Made by a program: the position numbers and the translations under genes
NCBI RefSeq assembly: GCF_020509005.1
Contig: NC_063018.1
Location: forward strand, 3,286,001 to 3,350,000
DNA from: Fulvia fulva
Lineage: Eukaryota > Ascomycota > Dothideomycetes > Mycosphaerellales > Mycosphaerellaceae
Direction of reading: 5' to 3'
Length of the DNA: 64,000 bases
The notes under the pieces: model-generated
Seen by the model: only the letters and a program-made list of their open reading frames with translations
Told to the model about the DNA's origin: nothing
Database searches by the model: none
Part shown: positions 54,136 through 64,000 of the stretch, piece after piece
How the letters are laid out: every line of letters begins with the position of its first letter
Position numbering within the stretch: position 1 is the first letter of the stretch

Positions 54136-56312
54136 ATGGGTAACATGATCTGCAATACCTGCCTTCGAGCTATGAGCGCAGCGATGACGACCGGTGGAAC
54201 ATCCCATACTGCACACCATAAGACATTTGCTGACCTCAAGACCTCGGTGGACGCCGGATGTCAGCCTTGCTCATGGCTATGGAATCACTACAGCGATTCA
54301 TCCCGAGCACTACTTCTAGGAACAAACTATGCATACCACCGAGGTTCTCAGAACTGCCTCGACGCGGCAGCTGACCAAATTTCAGCGCCAATAGCGGCGT
54401 CTAGCTTTGCCACACGCATTCGCATACAACCATCCAAGTCGCCATATGCCATTGAAGGTGTCCATTGGTCTGTAGCCATCATTGGCAAGTCTATAGGTTG
54501 CTCAGTCCCCGAGACAACGAAACTATTCTGGATTCAAAAGGAATGGGGGCCTCCGGAACATGGTATGGAGATCTCCACGTGCATTGCGTTCGTCGCTACT
54601 GAACGGTATATACAGATCTACTGAGCAACTATCACCCGGGAGCTACCACGTCCTCCGATCCATGCTGGCAGTTGGCGAGCACGTGGCTTGTCAAGTGTCT
54701 CACGTCGCACGCAAGCTGCCACCAGTGCTGGGACTCCAGTTTTCGTCCAAGACGGCTGCTCAAGATCGAACCAGACTGCGTCACATTACGACTGATAGAC
54801 TCACACGAGATTCAGGGCTCCGGTCCTCGTTATAACACCTCAAGCTATCGCTGGCAAGCTGAGGCCTGTTTCACCCTGACCCAGCGTTCAGAGCCTTCGC
54901 TGCGGAAAGGCGTAGCTATTCATAGCTTACCGCAGGCATTCAAAGATGCGGTAATCATCACTCTCAGAGCAGAAGTACAATTCCTTTGGATTGATGCATT
55001 GTGTATCATGCAAGACCGCGGCGATACCAGCGATTGGTCGACGCAATCTTCCGACATGGGTGATATCTTTGCCAACTCGTATCTTAACATTTCTGCGCTT
55101 GCTGCTGACCACGGAGGTAAAAGCTTTTTCGTTGACCGCAACGCTGGAAGTATAATTACCGGCATCTTCACCCTCGATCTCGATGATCATGAACCAGGTA
55201 CTGGCCCGGGTCAATTTCGTCTCGTTCCAGACCTATGGTTCGCTGAGATTGAGAGCTCTGCACTGAACCGTCGTGGCTGGGTCCTTCGGGAAAGATTGCT
55301 ATCTCCACGGACACTATACTTTGGATGCAACCAGATTTGGTGGGAGTGCCGGGAATATACTGCGGCAGAGTCGTCTCCCAGCGGACTGCATCCGCTGGCG
55401 TCTAAGACCACCACGAAGCTGAGTCTCATGCCTAATCTGCCCTCGATTCCAATGCCTTCGATCAGCAGCGTCTCACGCCCATGGGTTTTCGAGACATGGA
55501 GCAAAGTTGTCAAGGCGTACTCGGCATGTTCAGTGACAGTGGTGAACGACAAATTGATGGCAATAGCCGGACTTGCCAAAGTATTCCGCGCAAAAGTCAA
55601 ATGCGAGTATGTTGCGGGAATGTGGCGTGATGATCTTGGTTGGGCTTTACGATGGCACACGACGTACTCTTCCTCCGGGACCGAGCTTTTCAAGTACTCA
55701 AAGCGCTCCAGGGTACATCTTGCGCCAAGCTGGTCCTGGTCATCCATGGATGGATTTGTGCATATACTTGAAAGTGAAGGTACCACGTTATTATGGTGGA
55801 CAGTGAGCAACGTCAGTCTCCGACTAGCTTCTGACGACCCCCTGGGACACGTCCTTGGTGGCTCCTTGTGGCTTCATTGCGTACTACTCAAACTGCACCT
55901 GACCAGCGAGATCATCGAAGACCTTCTCGACATGGGCGTGGGGTTCACCACGTCGATCGGTAGACTGTCTGACACGAGACATGAGAAAATATTCGCCTGT
56001 GTCTACTGGGACGATTGCCTGCGGGAAAATCCAGCAACAGTGCCCCATGTTTATTGCGCGCTAGCAAGCATCCACACAAGGGAAAGAGACGGCTCTGACG
56101 ATCGACACCCGGAAACAATTCATGCTCTGCTGCTTCAAGGTGTAGATGGCCATGATGGCACATATTCTCGTTGTGGATGGATGAGTTCGCTCGTCGAACC
56201 TGAATATCGCAGCTCTTTCCGCCTACTTCAAGGACTCTATCAACAACCCTCGAAGAACAGCCTCCCATGCATTAGCTTCGATGGCAGGTTTCATACCATC
56301 AAAGTCATTTAG
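54136..56312 (+). CDS. Heterokaryon-incompatibility (HET) domain protein
   Basis: Two open frames join across a 53-nt intron (54563-54615; GTATGG donor, TACTGAAC branch, TATACAG acceptor) to give about 707 residues. The join reads GPPEHDLLSNYHPGATTSSD and leads into PCWQLASTWLVKCLTSH, the usual lead to HET. The HET domain follows: YNTSSYRWQ (family YxxLSYxWG), an AVIITLRAEVQFLWIDALCI core near residue 263, then MQDRGDTSDWSTQSSDM and FANSYLNISALAA. Near the middle is RRGWVLRERLLSPRTLYFG, a typical post-domain motif. HET proteins mediate non-self recognition and cell death between strains. The Gly of YxWG is replaced by Gln, so activity is uncertain. Confidence 0.82.
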
Positions 56313-56840
56313 AGATGTTCCTGGCTTAGCTTCTAGTGACGACATCCAGAGCCTGGTCATGGACATCAAACAACCTTGTCCTTCATCTCAATCATAATCG
56401 GCTTCGTCTGCTGAAATGTAGGCCTCTGGCTCAACTCCTCAAACCACTTTGCGAACTCAGGATACTCCTCCTCCACCCTTTACACAACCCGAAGAATCAA
56501 CCCAGTCCACCGCACAACCCACAGCGATATCTGCTATACTGCACACATCGGCCACAAGCCATCCACCATTCGCGGCTTTCACAGAGTCTGATTACGCTCG
56601 CATAGCACCTTCAATCTTACGATCTTGGCGGGAGAGCCATCTGTGTTGTGACGATCAGCATATTTCCACATTAGAGACCAACCAGACTCACTCAGAACTA
56701 CTATGCCCTCGACTCGTCTCGAAGAATCGCAAAGCCATCGCATCCATATGCCCCTGCGCCAGCACCAGCACCTGCTTCGCGTTGAAGACTGCATCAAATC
56801 CCTCATGGTCTCCAAGGTCAAAACCGCTTCCAGCATCTTC

Positions 56841-56849
56841 TGATGTCTG
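56841..56849. repeat. Target-site duplication, left copy
   Basis: TGATGTCTG directly flanks the left end (ATTCG) of the 2.69-kb insert. The right copy at 59540-59548 is TGATGTCTA, 8 of 9 identical; the difference is a transition that turns a GST CAG codon into TAG. Confidence 0.55.
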
Positions 56850-57255
56850 ATTCGGCGCCAGTAGGGATCGCTCGCCAAGCTGCACACTCTGCAACTGCTG
56901 CAGCATCTCTGCCTTTTCATCGGTACGCTCGCGTGGTGAGTCTGAGATGTCGATGACTCTATACTTGCCGAACTGAAAGAACTTGTACTTGTCTCCGCGT
57001 CGCTTCAGCTTTGTTACTGTCAGAGATTTCTCATCAGCACTGCAGTGATTGCTGATCTCCACAAGGCGCGTAAGCGGTGGCTTCTTCGGCAGAGTTGGAC
57101 GCAGCATCCGCGCACGCAATAAGGACACGCCTACTGACACAGCAGCGACGTCGTGGTCGTCATACTGCTGCTCTGTCTGCTGAGGATCCGGCTGACGGTC
57201 GATGTTGGCCACCGAGAGGCTTGTTGGTGCTACGCGGCGTACAAACCTGCTGCGA

Positions 57256-58881
57256 TCATTGATCGGGGTTGAAGGATCTCGTTTGATCCGCAGTGAGTTG
57301 GCTTGGGTCATAAGTGGGAGTATCTGGAAAGGGCACTACCGCCGCCCAGTGATGACTGTTCACCCAGTTGATGATACCCACCTGTCGAGCGCCTGGTCCA
57401 CCGCAAGCTTGTAGATGCCATGTGACGGTGCCATCGCTAATCCAAGGATACCAGATAAGGACCTGCACGTCCCAAAGGATAGCCATCACTTCGGCGAGCT
57501 CAACGGTGCTCTATGCTCTCTCTTGCATGGTTTGCTGAAACAACGAAGGTTGGCCAGGATCATCGCTCTGTCTGTCGAGATCGATGCAGTGATCCATTAG
57601 AACGTCGTGGAGATCCAGATCATCGCTGACTGCAAGAACGTCAAGAAGGTGGCGAATGAGCTCAGCGCGTACTGTTGGATAGTATTTCTCGTCATCGTAT
57701 AGTGCTCTAGCAAACGTACGCTCCATGCAATTGCCATCTCCTAAAACATCGAAATGGCGGTAGCTGACGCCTTCGAGCTCGACAGTGCCGCCATTAGTAG
57801 CGATGTCGTCGAGTATTTGAGCCTCTGGGGTCCGAGGGCCTTCGACATCCTCGAATGTTGCTTCCTCTTGGAATCGTGAGAGGAATACCATCTCATCGTA
57901 CTCGGTGAGTCCAGATGCCTCTCCCTCTTCTAGGCCGTCGACCTCGCCAGCGAGATCCTCAGACATGGTGACATCCGCTGTACTCTCGGTGGCGCCTAGC
58001 TCGACTCCGCCTGTGTCGATTTGCATGGCGTCTTCCTTATGACCTCCTGGAGTACCGGCATCGTCCTCTCCATCCGTGTCGATCTGCGTTGGCTCTTCGT
58101 CCGCGCCATGCTCGCTACTGTCGTTGGCTTGATCTATTAGGTTGGACACGTACTTGCGACCGAGGATCATCGAGAAGATGATGTCCAGCTGCGCCAAGAT
58201 TGTTCTGCAGCGCTGAGAGTAGTCCACTGCCTCCAGAGCCTTGGAAATTCGAGCGATGTCGTGAGGAGGCTGGTAGCCTTGACGAGGGGCTCCAGTATTG
58301 CGATCGCGTCCACGAGCTTCCGTCTCCTCGAATCTGTGCTGGCCGTGAATATCGCCGACCGCTTCTAACAGCTGATCCATGATCTGAAGGTGTTGTCCCT
58401 CAAACATGGTAGCGGCCTCTAGAGAATTGAGTATAGCAGCGAGAGATCCTAGAATACCGGCGATCAGGCTCTGAAGGAGCGTTGCAGCAGCACACAGGTC
58501 TGCGAATGGACACTGCAACTCAGGTGTGGCACTCGTGATCTTTGGGTATTGCGGCACCAGAGTATGGTCAATGGCCTGCCAAGTGTCGGTCCATTCCTGC
58601 TCAAATACCTGAGCGGCACGATCGAAGCTTTCCACTTGACTCGTGATCGAGTCCTCTTCATCTCTCAGTGACTTCTGCCCAGCCGCCGTATGGCCAAGCA
58701 CAGTGACCACAGAGCTACGCCCGGAGGAACTCAGCACCAGCGGAGGGTCTTGAGTTTGCAGAAGTGTAGCGACAGGTGGTAGCTGGGTCGTGCTTATGTT
58801 GACATGTGTGCACTTCTCCTCGTGTCCATCGCGGGCGCTGATGCTTGTATAATTCGCATTGCATTTCGACTTCCGGCATGG
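57256..58881 (-). pseudogene. OTU-type cysteine protease-like gene inside the element
   Basis: A long frame (58737 down to 57511) encodes helical and acidic regions, then HFDVLGDGNCMERTFARALY, the OTU catalytic Cys motif, and YYPTVRAELIRHLLDVL. It stops at TAG (57511-57513) after QTMQERA. The same frame resumes at once as STVELAEVMAILWDVQVLIW and ends near 57256 after NWVNSHHWAAVVP, the OTU His motif. OTU domains usually have Trp (gxW) at the stop position, so TGG to TAG is likely. Upstream the frame continues to a TGA after LLMGLRKI, with Cys/His residues on both sides. OTU enzymes cleave ubiquitin chains. The product would be an OTU enzyme if the stop were bypassed. Confidence 0.68.
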
Positions 58882-59039
58882 TCAAATCTTTCTCAGGCCC
58901 ATCAATAGCGGTGCGATGTTGCAGAACATACGATGATATTGCGCCTGCATCGTGTTCTGGACATCTCGTATGCAGCCTGGGCGATTGCAACGCACGTCTG
59001 ATGGCGCACATTCATGAGCCATCAAGGCAGCTTGAGACC

Positions 59040-59513
59040 CTAGCTGGACTGCACATGCGGACAGGAGTAGACTTGTCGCGACGGGCGAGGTGGTGCCACA
59101 GCTTTACCATCGGCTATTCGTACAGCATGATCCTTCACTATGTGCTGGCGAAACTCCCTCGTTATGTCGAAATACGTTCCACATGCACATTGATAGGCAC
59201 GTGACATCGGCCGATCAGTGTGCCGATGGTGGTAGTGAAGCTCAAGGTGCTTCTCGAGCGAGAATGTCTCTTCACATGAAGCGACTGTACATCTGAACGG
59301 CTGACACGCCCGCTGTGGGTCGTCGTTGACGCGTATCGCAGACGTCGAAGCTCCAAGTAACAGAGTGCTCCGCCAGTTCTCAACTTCTAGGCCTGGATTG
59401 ATGTCGTGACTGACGTGTTGGTCAAAGTGTTGCTGAAATTTCTTGAACCGATCGAAAGATCTGCCACAGGCCTCGTGTGCACATCTGAAACCCCGGGTGA
59501 ACGGACCGTTCAT
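59040..59513 (-). CDS. C2H2 zinc-finger protein encoded at the element end
   Basis: The ATG at 59511-59513 lies 26 bases inside the element terminus and opens 157 residues. Three C2H2-type fingers are seen: FRCAHEACGRSFDRFKKFQQ with HFDQH, FRCTVASCEETFSLEKHLEL with HYHHRH, and YQCACGTYFDITREFRQH with IVKDH. After a stop the next frame (-1) continues LGSQAALMAHECAPSDVRC, which looks like another finger. A one-base deletion near 59040 has therefore probably split a longer protein that continued into the OTU region. Fingers of this kind could bind DNA, perhaps element ends, or ubiquitin. Confidence 0.6.
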   Translation of the reverse strand: MNGPFTRGFRCAHEACGRSFDRFKKFQQHFDQHVSHDINPGLEVENWRSTLLLGASTSAIRVNDDPQRACQPFRCTVASCEETFSLEKHLELHYHHRHTDRPMSRAYQCACGTYFDITREFRQHIVKDHAVRIADGKAVAPPRPSRQVYSCPHVQSS

Positions 59514-59539
59514 AGCATGTGACGAAGACAGATGCGAAT

Positions 59540-59548
59540 TGATGTCTA
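59540..59548. repeat. Target-site duplication, right copy
   Basis: TGATGTCTA directly follows the right terminus CGAAT of the insert and matches 8 of 9 bases of the left copy at 56841-56849. Confidence 0.55.
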
Positions 59549-59672
59549 AGTTTCCTCGCCATTCCAGGAAACTTCGTTCTGGAGGATGAAGTCGACGCCT
59601 TTTTCCATGAATGCGATGCGGTCAATCCGGGCGTAGGCTGAGGGGGTTGCGGAGATGAGGGTTGGGGGGCAT

Positions 59673-60087
59673 GGATGCGTTGATGGGGTGTTATTTGGGT
59701 TGGCGTTGGTCTTGTGTTTCTGGGGTGAAGATGCGATGGATCGAGGAGGTCATCGAAGAGGTTGAGAGCAATGCCTTTCGCCCGATATCGAAGGTAGTGC
59801 AGGTACGTATCTGGTTCTATGGGTGCTCTTGTCATAGCGTAGGATTGTCAAGGTTCTTTCATGCAGCCATCGTCTTGGCTGCTCAGGTCAGATCACCACT
59901 ACGGGTGGTGGTAAGCCTAGGGGTACTTCATAGTATCGCGCACCATTGAGCTGCCATCTTCGTTCTCCAAGTATTCATCAACACCAACTGATTGTCTGCC
60001 TCAACACCTAAGACAGCCGTATTATGCATCGTCTTACTCTTGGGCATCCAACAGCGCCTTTGTCCACCAATCCCCACGCCTCCATTC
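59673..60087. other. Intergenic region
   Basis: This region is upstream of the split GST gene and contains its promoter; no other gene is recognised. Confidence 0.45.
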
Positions 60088-61090
60088 TTAGTCTGAGTCC
60101 TCTTCGCTCGTGACATTGTCGTATCCAAGTGCCTCAAGCACATCATCAAAGCTCTCCTCGCCAGCTAAGCAGTAACTCTTCCACTGTCGGGCCAACCACT
60201 CAGCCTTATCCAGTAGTTCTCCTTTTCCAACATCCAGCACATTCTCTCCAGCCTGCAGACACTCCTCCTCTTCCATGGAGTCCAAGATCCCCTTCATCGT
60301 GTCCGGTAGACACGAGTCACCTTGGAACTGCTTCCTGACCTCCGATTGCAAGCAGTCTCCACTCGAGAGCACGATGGTCTTACCAATCTTGCGCAATGTC
60401 TCTAGTGCACTCAGTTTCGTGCCGAAAGACGTGTCGGCATGCGCTTGCTCTGCAATCGCTTCGATGCATTCCTTTTACTTCTTCAAAAGCATCGAACGAG
60501 GCCTCGTATTGCTTACTACTTTTGAGGTTCGTGTAGTGGCTAGTGTTGAGAGTGTGCCAGGCATCTTTACTGTACTGGTCGAAATCAAGGACTTCATGTT
60601 GTGTCTTACGCTGGGCTACAGCCTCGGCGTGGCCGTGGGAGTTGTAGGCACTTGTGAGTAGTATTCGAGCGGTGCCAGTGGGGTCTCGGTATGCTATCTT
60701 GAGTACAAGAGCTGGCAGTGCATCCGGATTCAAGGCCGCAGCCATTGTTTCGGATGGAACCATCGGCGGCGGCGGCTCATACGAGAGATACGCAGGCATT
60801 GGCGGTGGCATCATCGGCGGCGGCGGTATATACATTGGGCCTGGAGGAGCAGCATAGTACATAGGTCCTGGAAGTGGCGGAGGCGCGCCGTAGTACATAG
60901 GCGCAGGCGCCAGCATTGGACCAACGTGGCTCTGCTGTCTTTGGCGATTCATCAGCTCTTCGTTGCTAGGAATTGGGCCATATTGTAGTTCGGGAGCTTG
61001 AATCGCGTCGACGTGTTTCTTGTCATTATCGCTGTCGCTTTCGTCTTCGAGCTTAATGCGCTTCCGTGATACTGTATGGCCCTGGCTCAT
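60088..61090 (-). pseudogene. Proline-rich protein gene with a one-base frameshift
   Basis: The first frame (61090 down to 60477) begins MSQGHTVSRKRIKLEDESDS and has a Pro/Met/Tyr-rich stretch (MYYGAPPPLPGPMYYAAP). It then has a more ordered part (LVLKIAYRDPTGTARILLTS, EVLDFDQYSKDAWHTLN). In a run of four T on the plus strand (60473-60476) the frame must shift by one base. The second frame then continues KECIEAIAEQAHADTSFGTK and LSALETLRKIGKTIVL to the stop at 60088. The joined protein is about 333 residues. No family is recognised. A homopolymer sequencing error is as likely as a real mutation. Confidence 0.6.
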
Positions 61091-62408
61091 GGTTAGCCTG
61101 TCCCTTCAGATCAAGGACTTGAGAATATGTTGATGTTGAGGAAGCAAGTACTTCGTGCTTACGCGATGATTGACGACCCGCCAAGGTCAGTTCACGCGTA
61201 GACGCGCCATTTAATCAAACGCGGTGGATCGTGCACTGTCACGTTAGCAGCTGACCGTTCTGGAGTTCGATGTGCAGTCTAACTGAACATCGTGCGCACA
61301 AGAGGAGATCGTATCACATTCAGCACAGTCGTATTGTAAGGACGGTCTTCTGAGGCCTACACGCTGTGAACAGCACAGCGAGGACACCCAATGTTCCGAC
61401 AGATCAAACATCTCCACGGAGCCTTCTGCGACATCCGGCTCACAGCTTGCTCAATGTTGTCTCATGTGTCCTCCTCGCGTGATAGGGCTCCATCGCCGGT
61501 CTTTGAGACCTCTTGAGTACCGTAGCTGGGCTTTGTGGGCAGAAGTAATGGCTGCATGCTCCTCTCATGCTGGACGCTTATCTCCTCGTCAAGATGGCAA
61601 TCCCCCCTCATCAGCTGCTCGAGGTGTTCTGATTCGTCTGTCGTAGTGCATCTATCGTTCTTCATCCGTGACGTGGTGGCCATGGCCTGGCAGTTCGGAA
61701 GTGTCTTCCTCACCAGCATTGTTCCACCTCCACTCAAGCAACATTTGTGTATCTGCAATCTCTGTTGCGGCTAACGAATTCTCCCATGAGTCGTTGTCCA
61801 TCGTGTCTCCAAAGTCTGCCAGATACGTTCATGTACCACTGTAGTCCAGTCATGTCGGGGTACTCATCTTCGTCGACCTTCCACACTTTCTAGGCTATAG
61901 CCATCGATCGTCAGCCTGCGGCAGTAACGGGAGCGCATCGTGCTTGACACGGCAAGACTTCCAGATTATTCACGTTCAGTGACACGCCTGTTATCGTCTT
62001 TCGAGGCTGCTTCGAATGCGTGCTGCGGTAAGGAGCTGCTGCTCAGTCCGATGATGCTCAATTGGCTTCACTGGACGAGTCAGCACATGAGCTATCTTTC
62101 GAATGGCATCATCGCTTCTGCCCACTAGCGAAGAGCTAGATCCGCAGCAGAATGATGATCTGATGCCCATTTGTCCGCGGGAGCAGAATGTTTTGGAATT
62201 GTTAGAAGGGAACTCGTCATCGGTAGTGGGGTCCAGACCGTTGTTGCCATTGCGTAGCTTGGGGATGGCGGGGCAGGTACCTTGATGGCGCTTGCATGAG
62301 TACATATACTTAAAGTACTCTCCCTAAACACATCTGAAGGTTACACAGCGTCAACTATTGAGCAAAACAAGCCAAGACTCACATCAATCTCAAGAACACC
62401 TCACAATC
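61091..62408. other. Intergenic region
   Basis: No gene is recognised in these 1.3 kb; short frames on both strands lack protein features. Confidence 0.45.
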
Positions 62409-62988
62409 ATGTCGTGAGTCCCCACACCAAGCTCCTACTGCTTCAAACCCATGCTGACACCGCTGACACCACCCCAGCGCACTCGTCGACAAGCTCAAGG
62501 GCAAGGCGAAGACCCTCTCCAAAGGCGACAAGATCCCCTCCTCCGCCGCCCTCAAGGAAGACAACCCCGAGAAAGGCACCGTCGACCTCTCCTCCCTCCC
62601 CGGCACCAACATCATCGTCGGCGTCCCCGGCGCCTTCACCCCACCCTGCTCCTCGCAAGTCCCCGGCTACGTCCAGCAAGCCGACCAATTCGCGGCCAAG
62701 GGCGTCAAGGGCATCTACATCGTCGCTGTCAACGATGCCTTCACCACCCAGGCCTGGAAGGAGAAGCTGAATGCCAACCACCCACTTGTGCACTTCCTCG
62801 CCGACGACACTGGTGCGTTCTCGAAGGCTGCGGGTCTCGATTTTGATGCGAGTGGGTTGTTGGGCAACCACCGTTCGCAGAGGTATGCGGCCATTGTGGA
62901 GAATGGGGCTGTGAAGGATATTTTTGTGGAGGATGAGGCGCCGGGTGTTACTGTAACTGAGGCTGCTAAGGTTCTACAGCATGTTTAG
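62409..62988 (+). CDS. Peroxiredoxin of the Prx5/AHP1 type
   Basis: The first exon is only five bases (62409-62413, ATGTC), followed by a 64-nt intron (62414-62477). The spliced 171-residue product begins MSALVDKLKGKAKTLSKGD. The peroxidatic Cys-59 lies in PGAFTPPCSSQVPGY, with Pro-52 and Thr-56 of the PxxxTxxC motif. VAVNDAFTTQAWKEKL and LADDTGAFSKAAGLDFD follow, typical of AHP1/PMP20. The C terminus is QHV, not SKL, so a cytosolic location is likely, although the basic N terminus leaves other sites possible. It reduces hydrogen and alkyl hydroperoxides. Spans, motifs and length are all normal. Confidence 0.92.
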
Positions 62989-63201
62989 ATGGTGAATGGG
63001 TGATGTGGAAGAGGTTGCTAGAATGTTAGATGATACCAGACGTAGAGGCTCAGAAAGTTGAGCAAGGCCCTCAGAATTGCTAGGCACCGCTGCTGTGCAC
63101 TACTCATTCGTTTGACGTCTCGCTGAGCCTGTCTTCGACTGTACTCATGAGGGATGCTTCCGCGGTTGTACAACCACACTGCACTTGCTCTCACTCTCTA
63201 C

Positions 63202-64000
63202 TCACCCAGAACTCGACCCAGGCCTCGGACTCAACTCTTCAGTGATGTTGTTCGGATCCTTCCACGCAATACTCACATACTTGGTATGACTCCCCCTCGC
63301 CACAACCTCATCCTTATTGTTCAGAAACTTGATAGAGGTGTAAGCAAGTGTTTTGCCGAACTTATCACAAGTGACTTCCGCTCTGATCGTGTCGCCGACT
63401 TTGCCGCCGGAGTTGAGATAAGTAACTATGGCGGATCGTCAGTGCTATATCGTGGGGGATTAAGATATACTGAGAAGCCAGCAGAAAGAACACAGGATTC
63501 AAGATACCATTCAGATCCGTGCTAACACCCGTAGCGAACAAGCCCCGAGAAGCAACTGCCAGACTCCCACCCAGATCAACCATCGACGCTATCGTGCCGC
63601 CATGAAGGATTTGGAGACGGTTCTATCCAGACGTCAATACCATTTCAGCCAGCATGTAGTCTCTTGGTGTAGAGAGAAAAGGCATGCCGTACAGTATGTT
63701 CCTTCTGTATGTCCAGCTCGAAATTCACAGTCCCAGGCCTGGCAGCAGTGACTCGTAGCTGTGATAGAAACACGGGCGTTAGTCGCACCTAATATGTGTA
63801 TGTATCTCCTGGCCTAGTCTTCTGCAGGCGGCTTGATACAAACGACCTCAGTCGTCTTGATCGGGTTCACGTACGCCATCAAGCAGTCTGAGATAACGTT
63901 AACAAAGAGTTCATAGAGTGGTCCAAGACTTCAACGCACCTTGGCTCCAAGCCTGAATTGGCCCTGAAGGACTCCCACACTGATTTGACGAAAGGAAGAC
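63202..64000 (-). CDS. Hotdog thioesterase (PaaI/4HBT-like), 5' end beyond the window
   Basis: Five exon pieces on the minus strand are seen: beyond 64000 to 63940, 63897-63885 (only 13 nt), 63758-63693, 63622-63508 and 63425-63202. The introns all have GT..AG borders. Joined they read SVWESFRANSGLEPRLLDG, LRVTAARPGTVNFELDIQKE, NRLQILHGGTIASMVDLGGS, LAVASRGLFATGVSTDLN and VTYLNSGGKVGDTIRAEVTC. HGGTIASMVDLGGSLA is the thioesterase family motif with the catalytic acid region. It would hydrolyse acyl-CoA thioesters. The start codon and first residues lie past the window edge. Confidence 0.82.

Larger units (their letters stand above)
56850..59539 (-). mobile_element. Putative 2.69-kb transposable element with C2H2 fingers and an OTU-like domain
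   Basis: The segment is bounded by 9-bp near-identical direct repeats and begins ATTCG and ends CGAAT, inverted 5-bp termini exactly adjacent to the repeats. It sits within a GST reading frame that resumes in phase on the other side. Its minus strand encodes C2H2 zinc fingers and then an OTU protease-like domain. No transposase, reverse transcriptase or integrase is recognised, so mobilisation would need a partner element. A 9-bp duplication is typical of Mutator-like transposons. Inverted termini beyond 5 bp are weak. The element has decayed by a frameshift and stops. Confidence 0.55.
56366..59672 (-). pseudogene. Glutathione S-transferase gene split by an insertion
   Basis: The N-terminal piece (59672-59540) reads SAYARIDRIAFMEKGVDFIL then EVSWNGEET, a GST thioredoxin-fold start. 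It is out of frame with its ATG by one base in a run of six G (59664-59669). The C-terminal piece (56849-56366) reads FNAKQVLVLAQGHMDAMALR then FFETSRG. An intron (56691-56641) leads to WLSRQDRKIEGAMRA, a TAA stop (56592-56594), then GGWLVADVCSIADIAVGCAV, a frameshift, and EEYPEFAKWFEELSQRPTF, a classic GST ending. The pieces lie on one strand in the right order and the codon phase matches across the insert. About 50 residues of the usual linker are missing. The gene is dead. Confidence 0.7.

Noticed and set aside
54596..54624. A frameshift splitting the HET gene at 54136-56312
   Set aside because: A normal 53-nt intron with good donor, branch and acceptor joins the two frames in phase, so the gene is intact.

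Overview
The window is nuclear DNA of a filamentous ascomycete. The genes are single or carry a few short introns (mostly 44-90 nt, GT..AG, often with a CTGAC or CTAAC branch site just before the acceptor). There are no operons or Shine-Dalgarno sites. The gene set (Rsc7, Sch9 with a C2 domain, a GT2 surface-polysaccharide synthase, HET proteins, F-box families, laccase) is typical of Pezizomycotina. I infer a dothideomycete, perhaps Mycosphaerellales; this rests on recalled protein resemblance, not on a search.

Layout. 1-4985 has no convincing gene, only a decayed tRNA-like sequence. 4986-31.3 kb is mostly housekeeping: a Pho85-type cyclin, Rsc7, a frizzled-like receptor, a small F-box-like protein, galactokinase, a GT2 glycosyltransferase, an HMT1-type ABC transporter, a peroxisomal MaoC dehydratase, Sch9 kinase, an APH-fold protein and a small Cys/Lys-rich protein. 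32-38 kb is accessory and damaged: a HET-like relic, a second copy of the F-box-like protein, a laccase pseudogene with four in-frame stops, and an F-box gene. 38.7-43.3 kb holds a small membrane protein, a GRE2-like reductase, ARL1 and a repeat protein. 44-48 kb has a secreted defensin-like, Kex2-type precursor and three F-box paralogues, one interrupted by a stop. 48.6-56.3 kb has a mitochondrial-type protein, degenerate telomere-like repeats, an AFG2-like AAA ATPase and a HET gene. 56.4-59.7 kb is a glutathione transferase gene split by a 2.69-kb insert flanked by a 9-bp near-perfect direct repeat; the insert encodes C2H2 fingers and an OTU protease-like domain. After a frameshifted gene, a 1-Cys-type peroxiredoxin and an edge-truncated hotdog thioesterase close the window.

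Common themes. Several accessory genes are intact except for nonsense codons reachable by one transition, often at an expected Trp (TGG to TAG or TGA). This looks like RIP-type mutation, with mRNA editing as a rarer alternative. Coding coordinates include the stop codon; introns are given in the evidence. All splice models were read by eye from the sequence and are not supported by transcripts.
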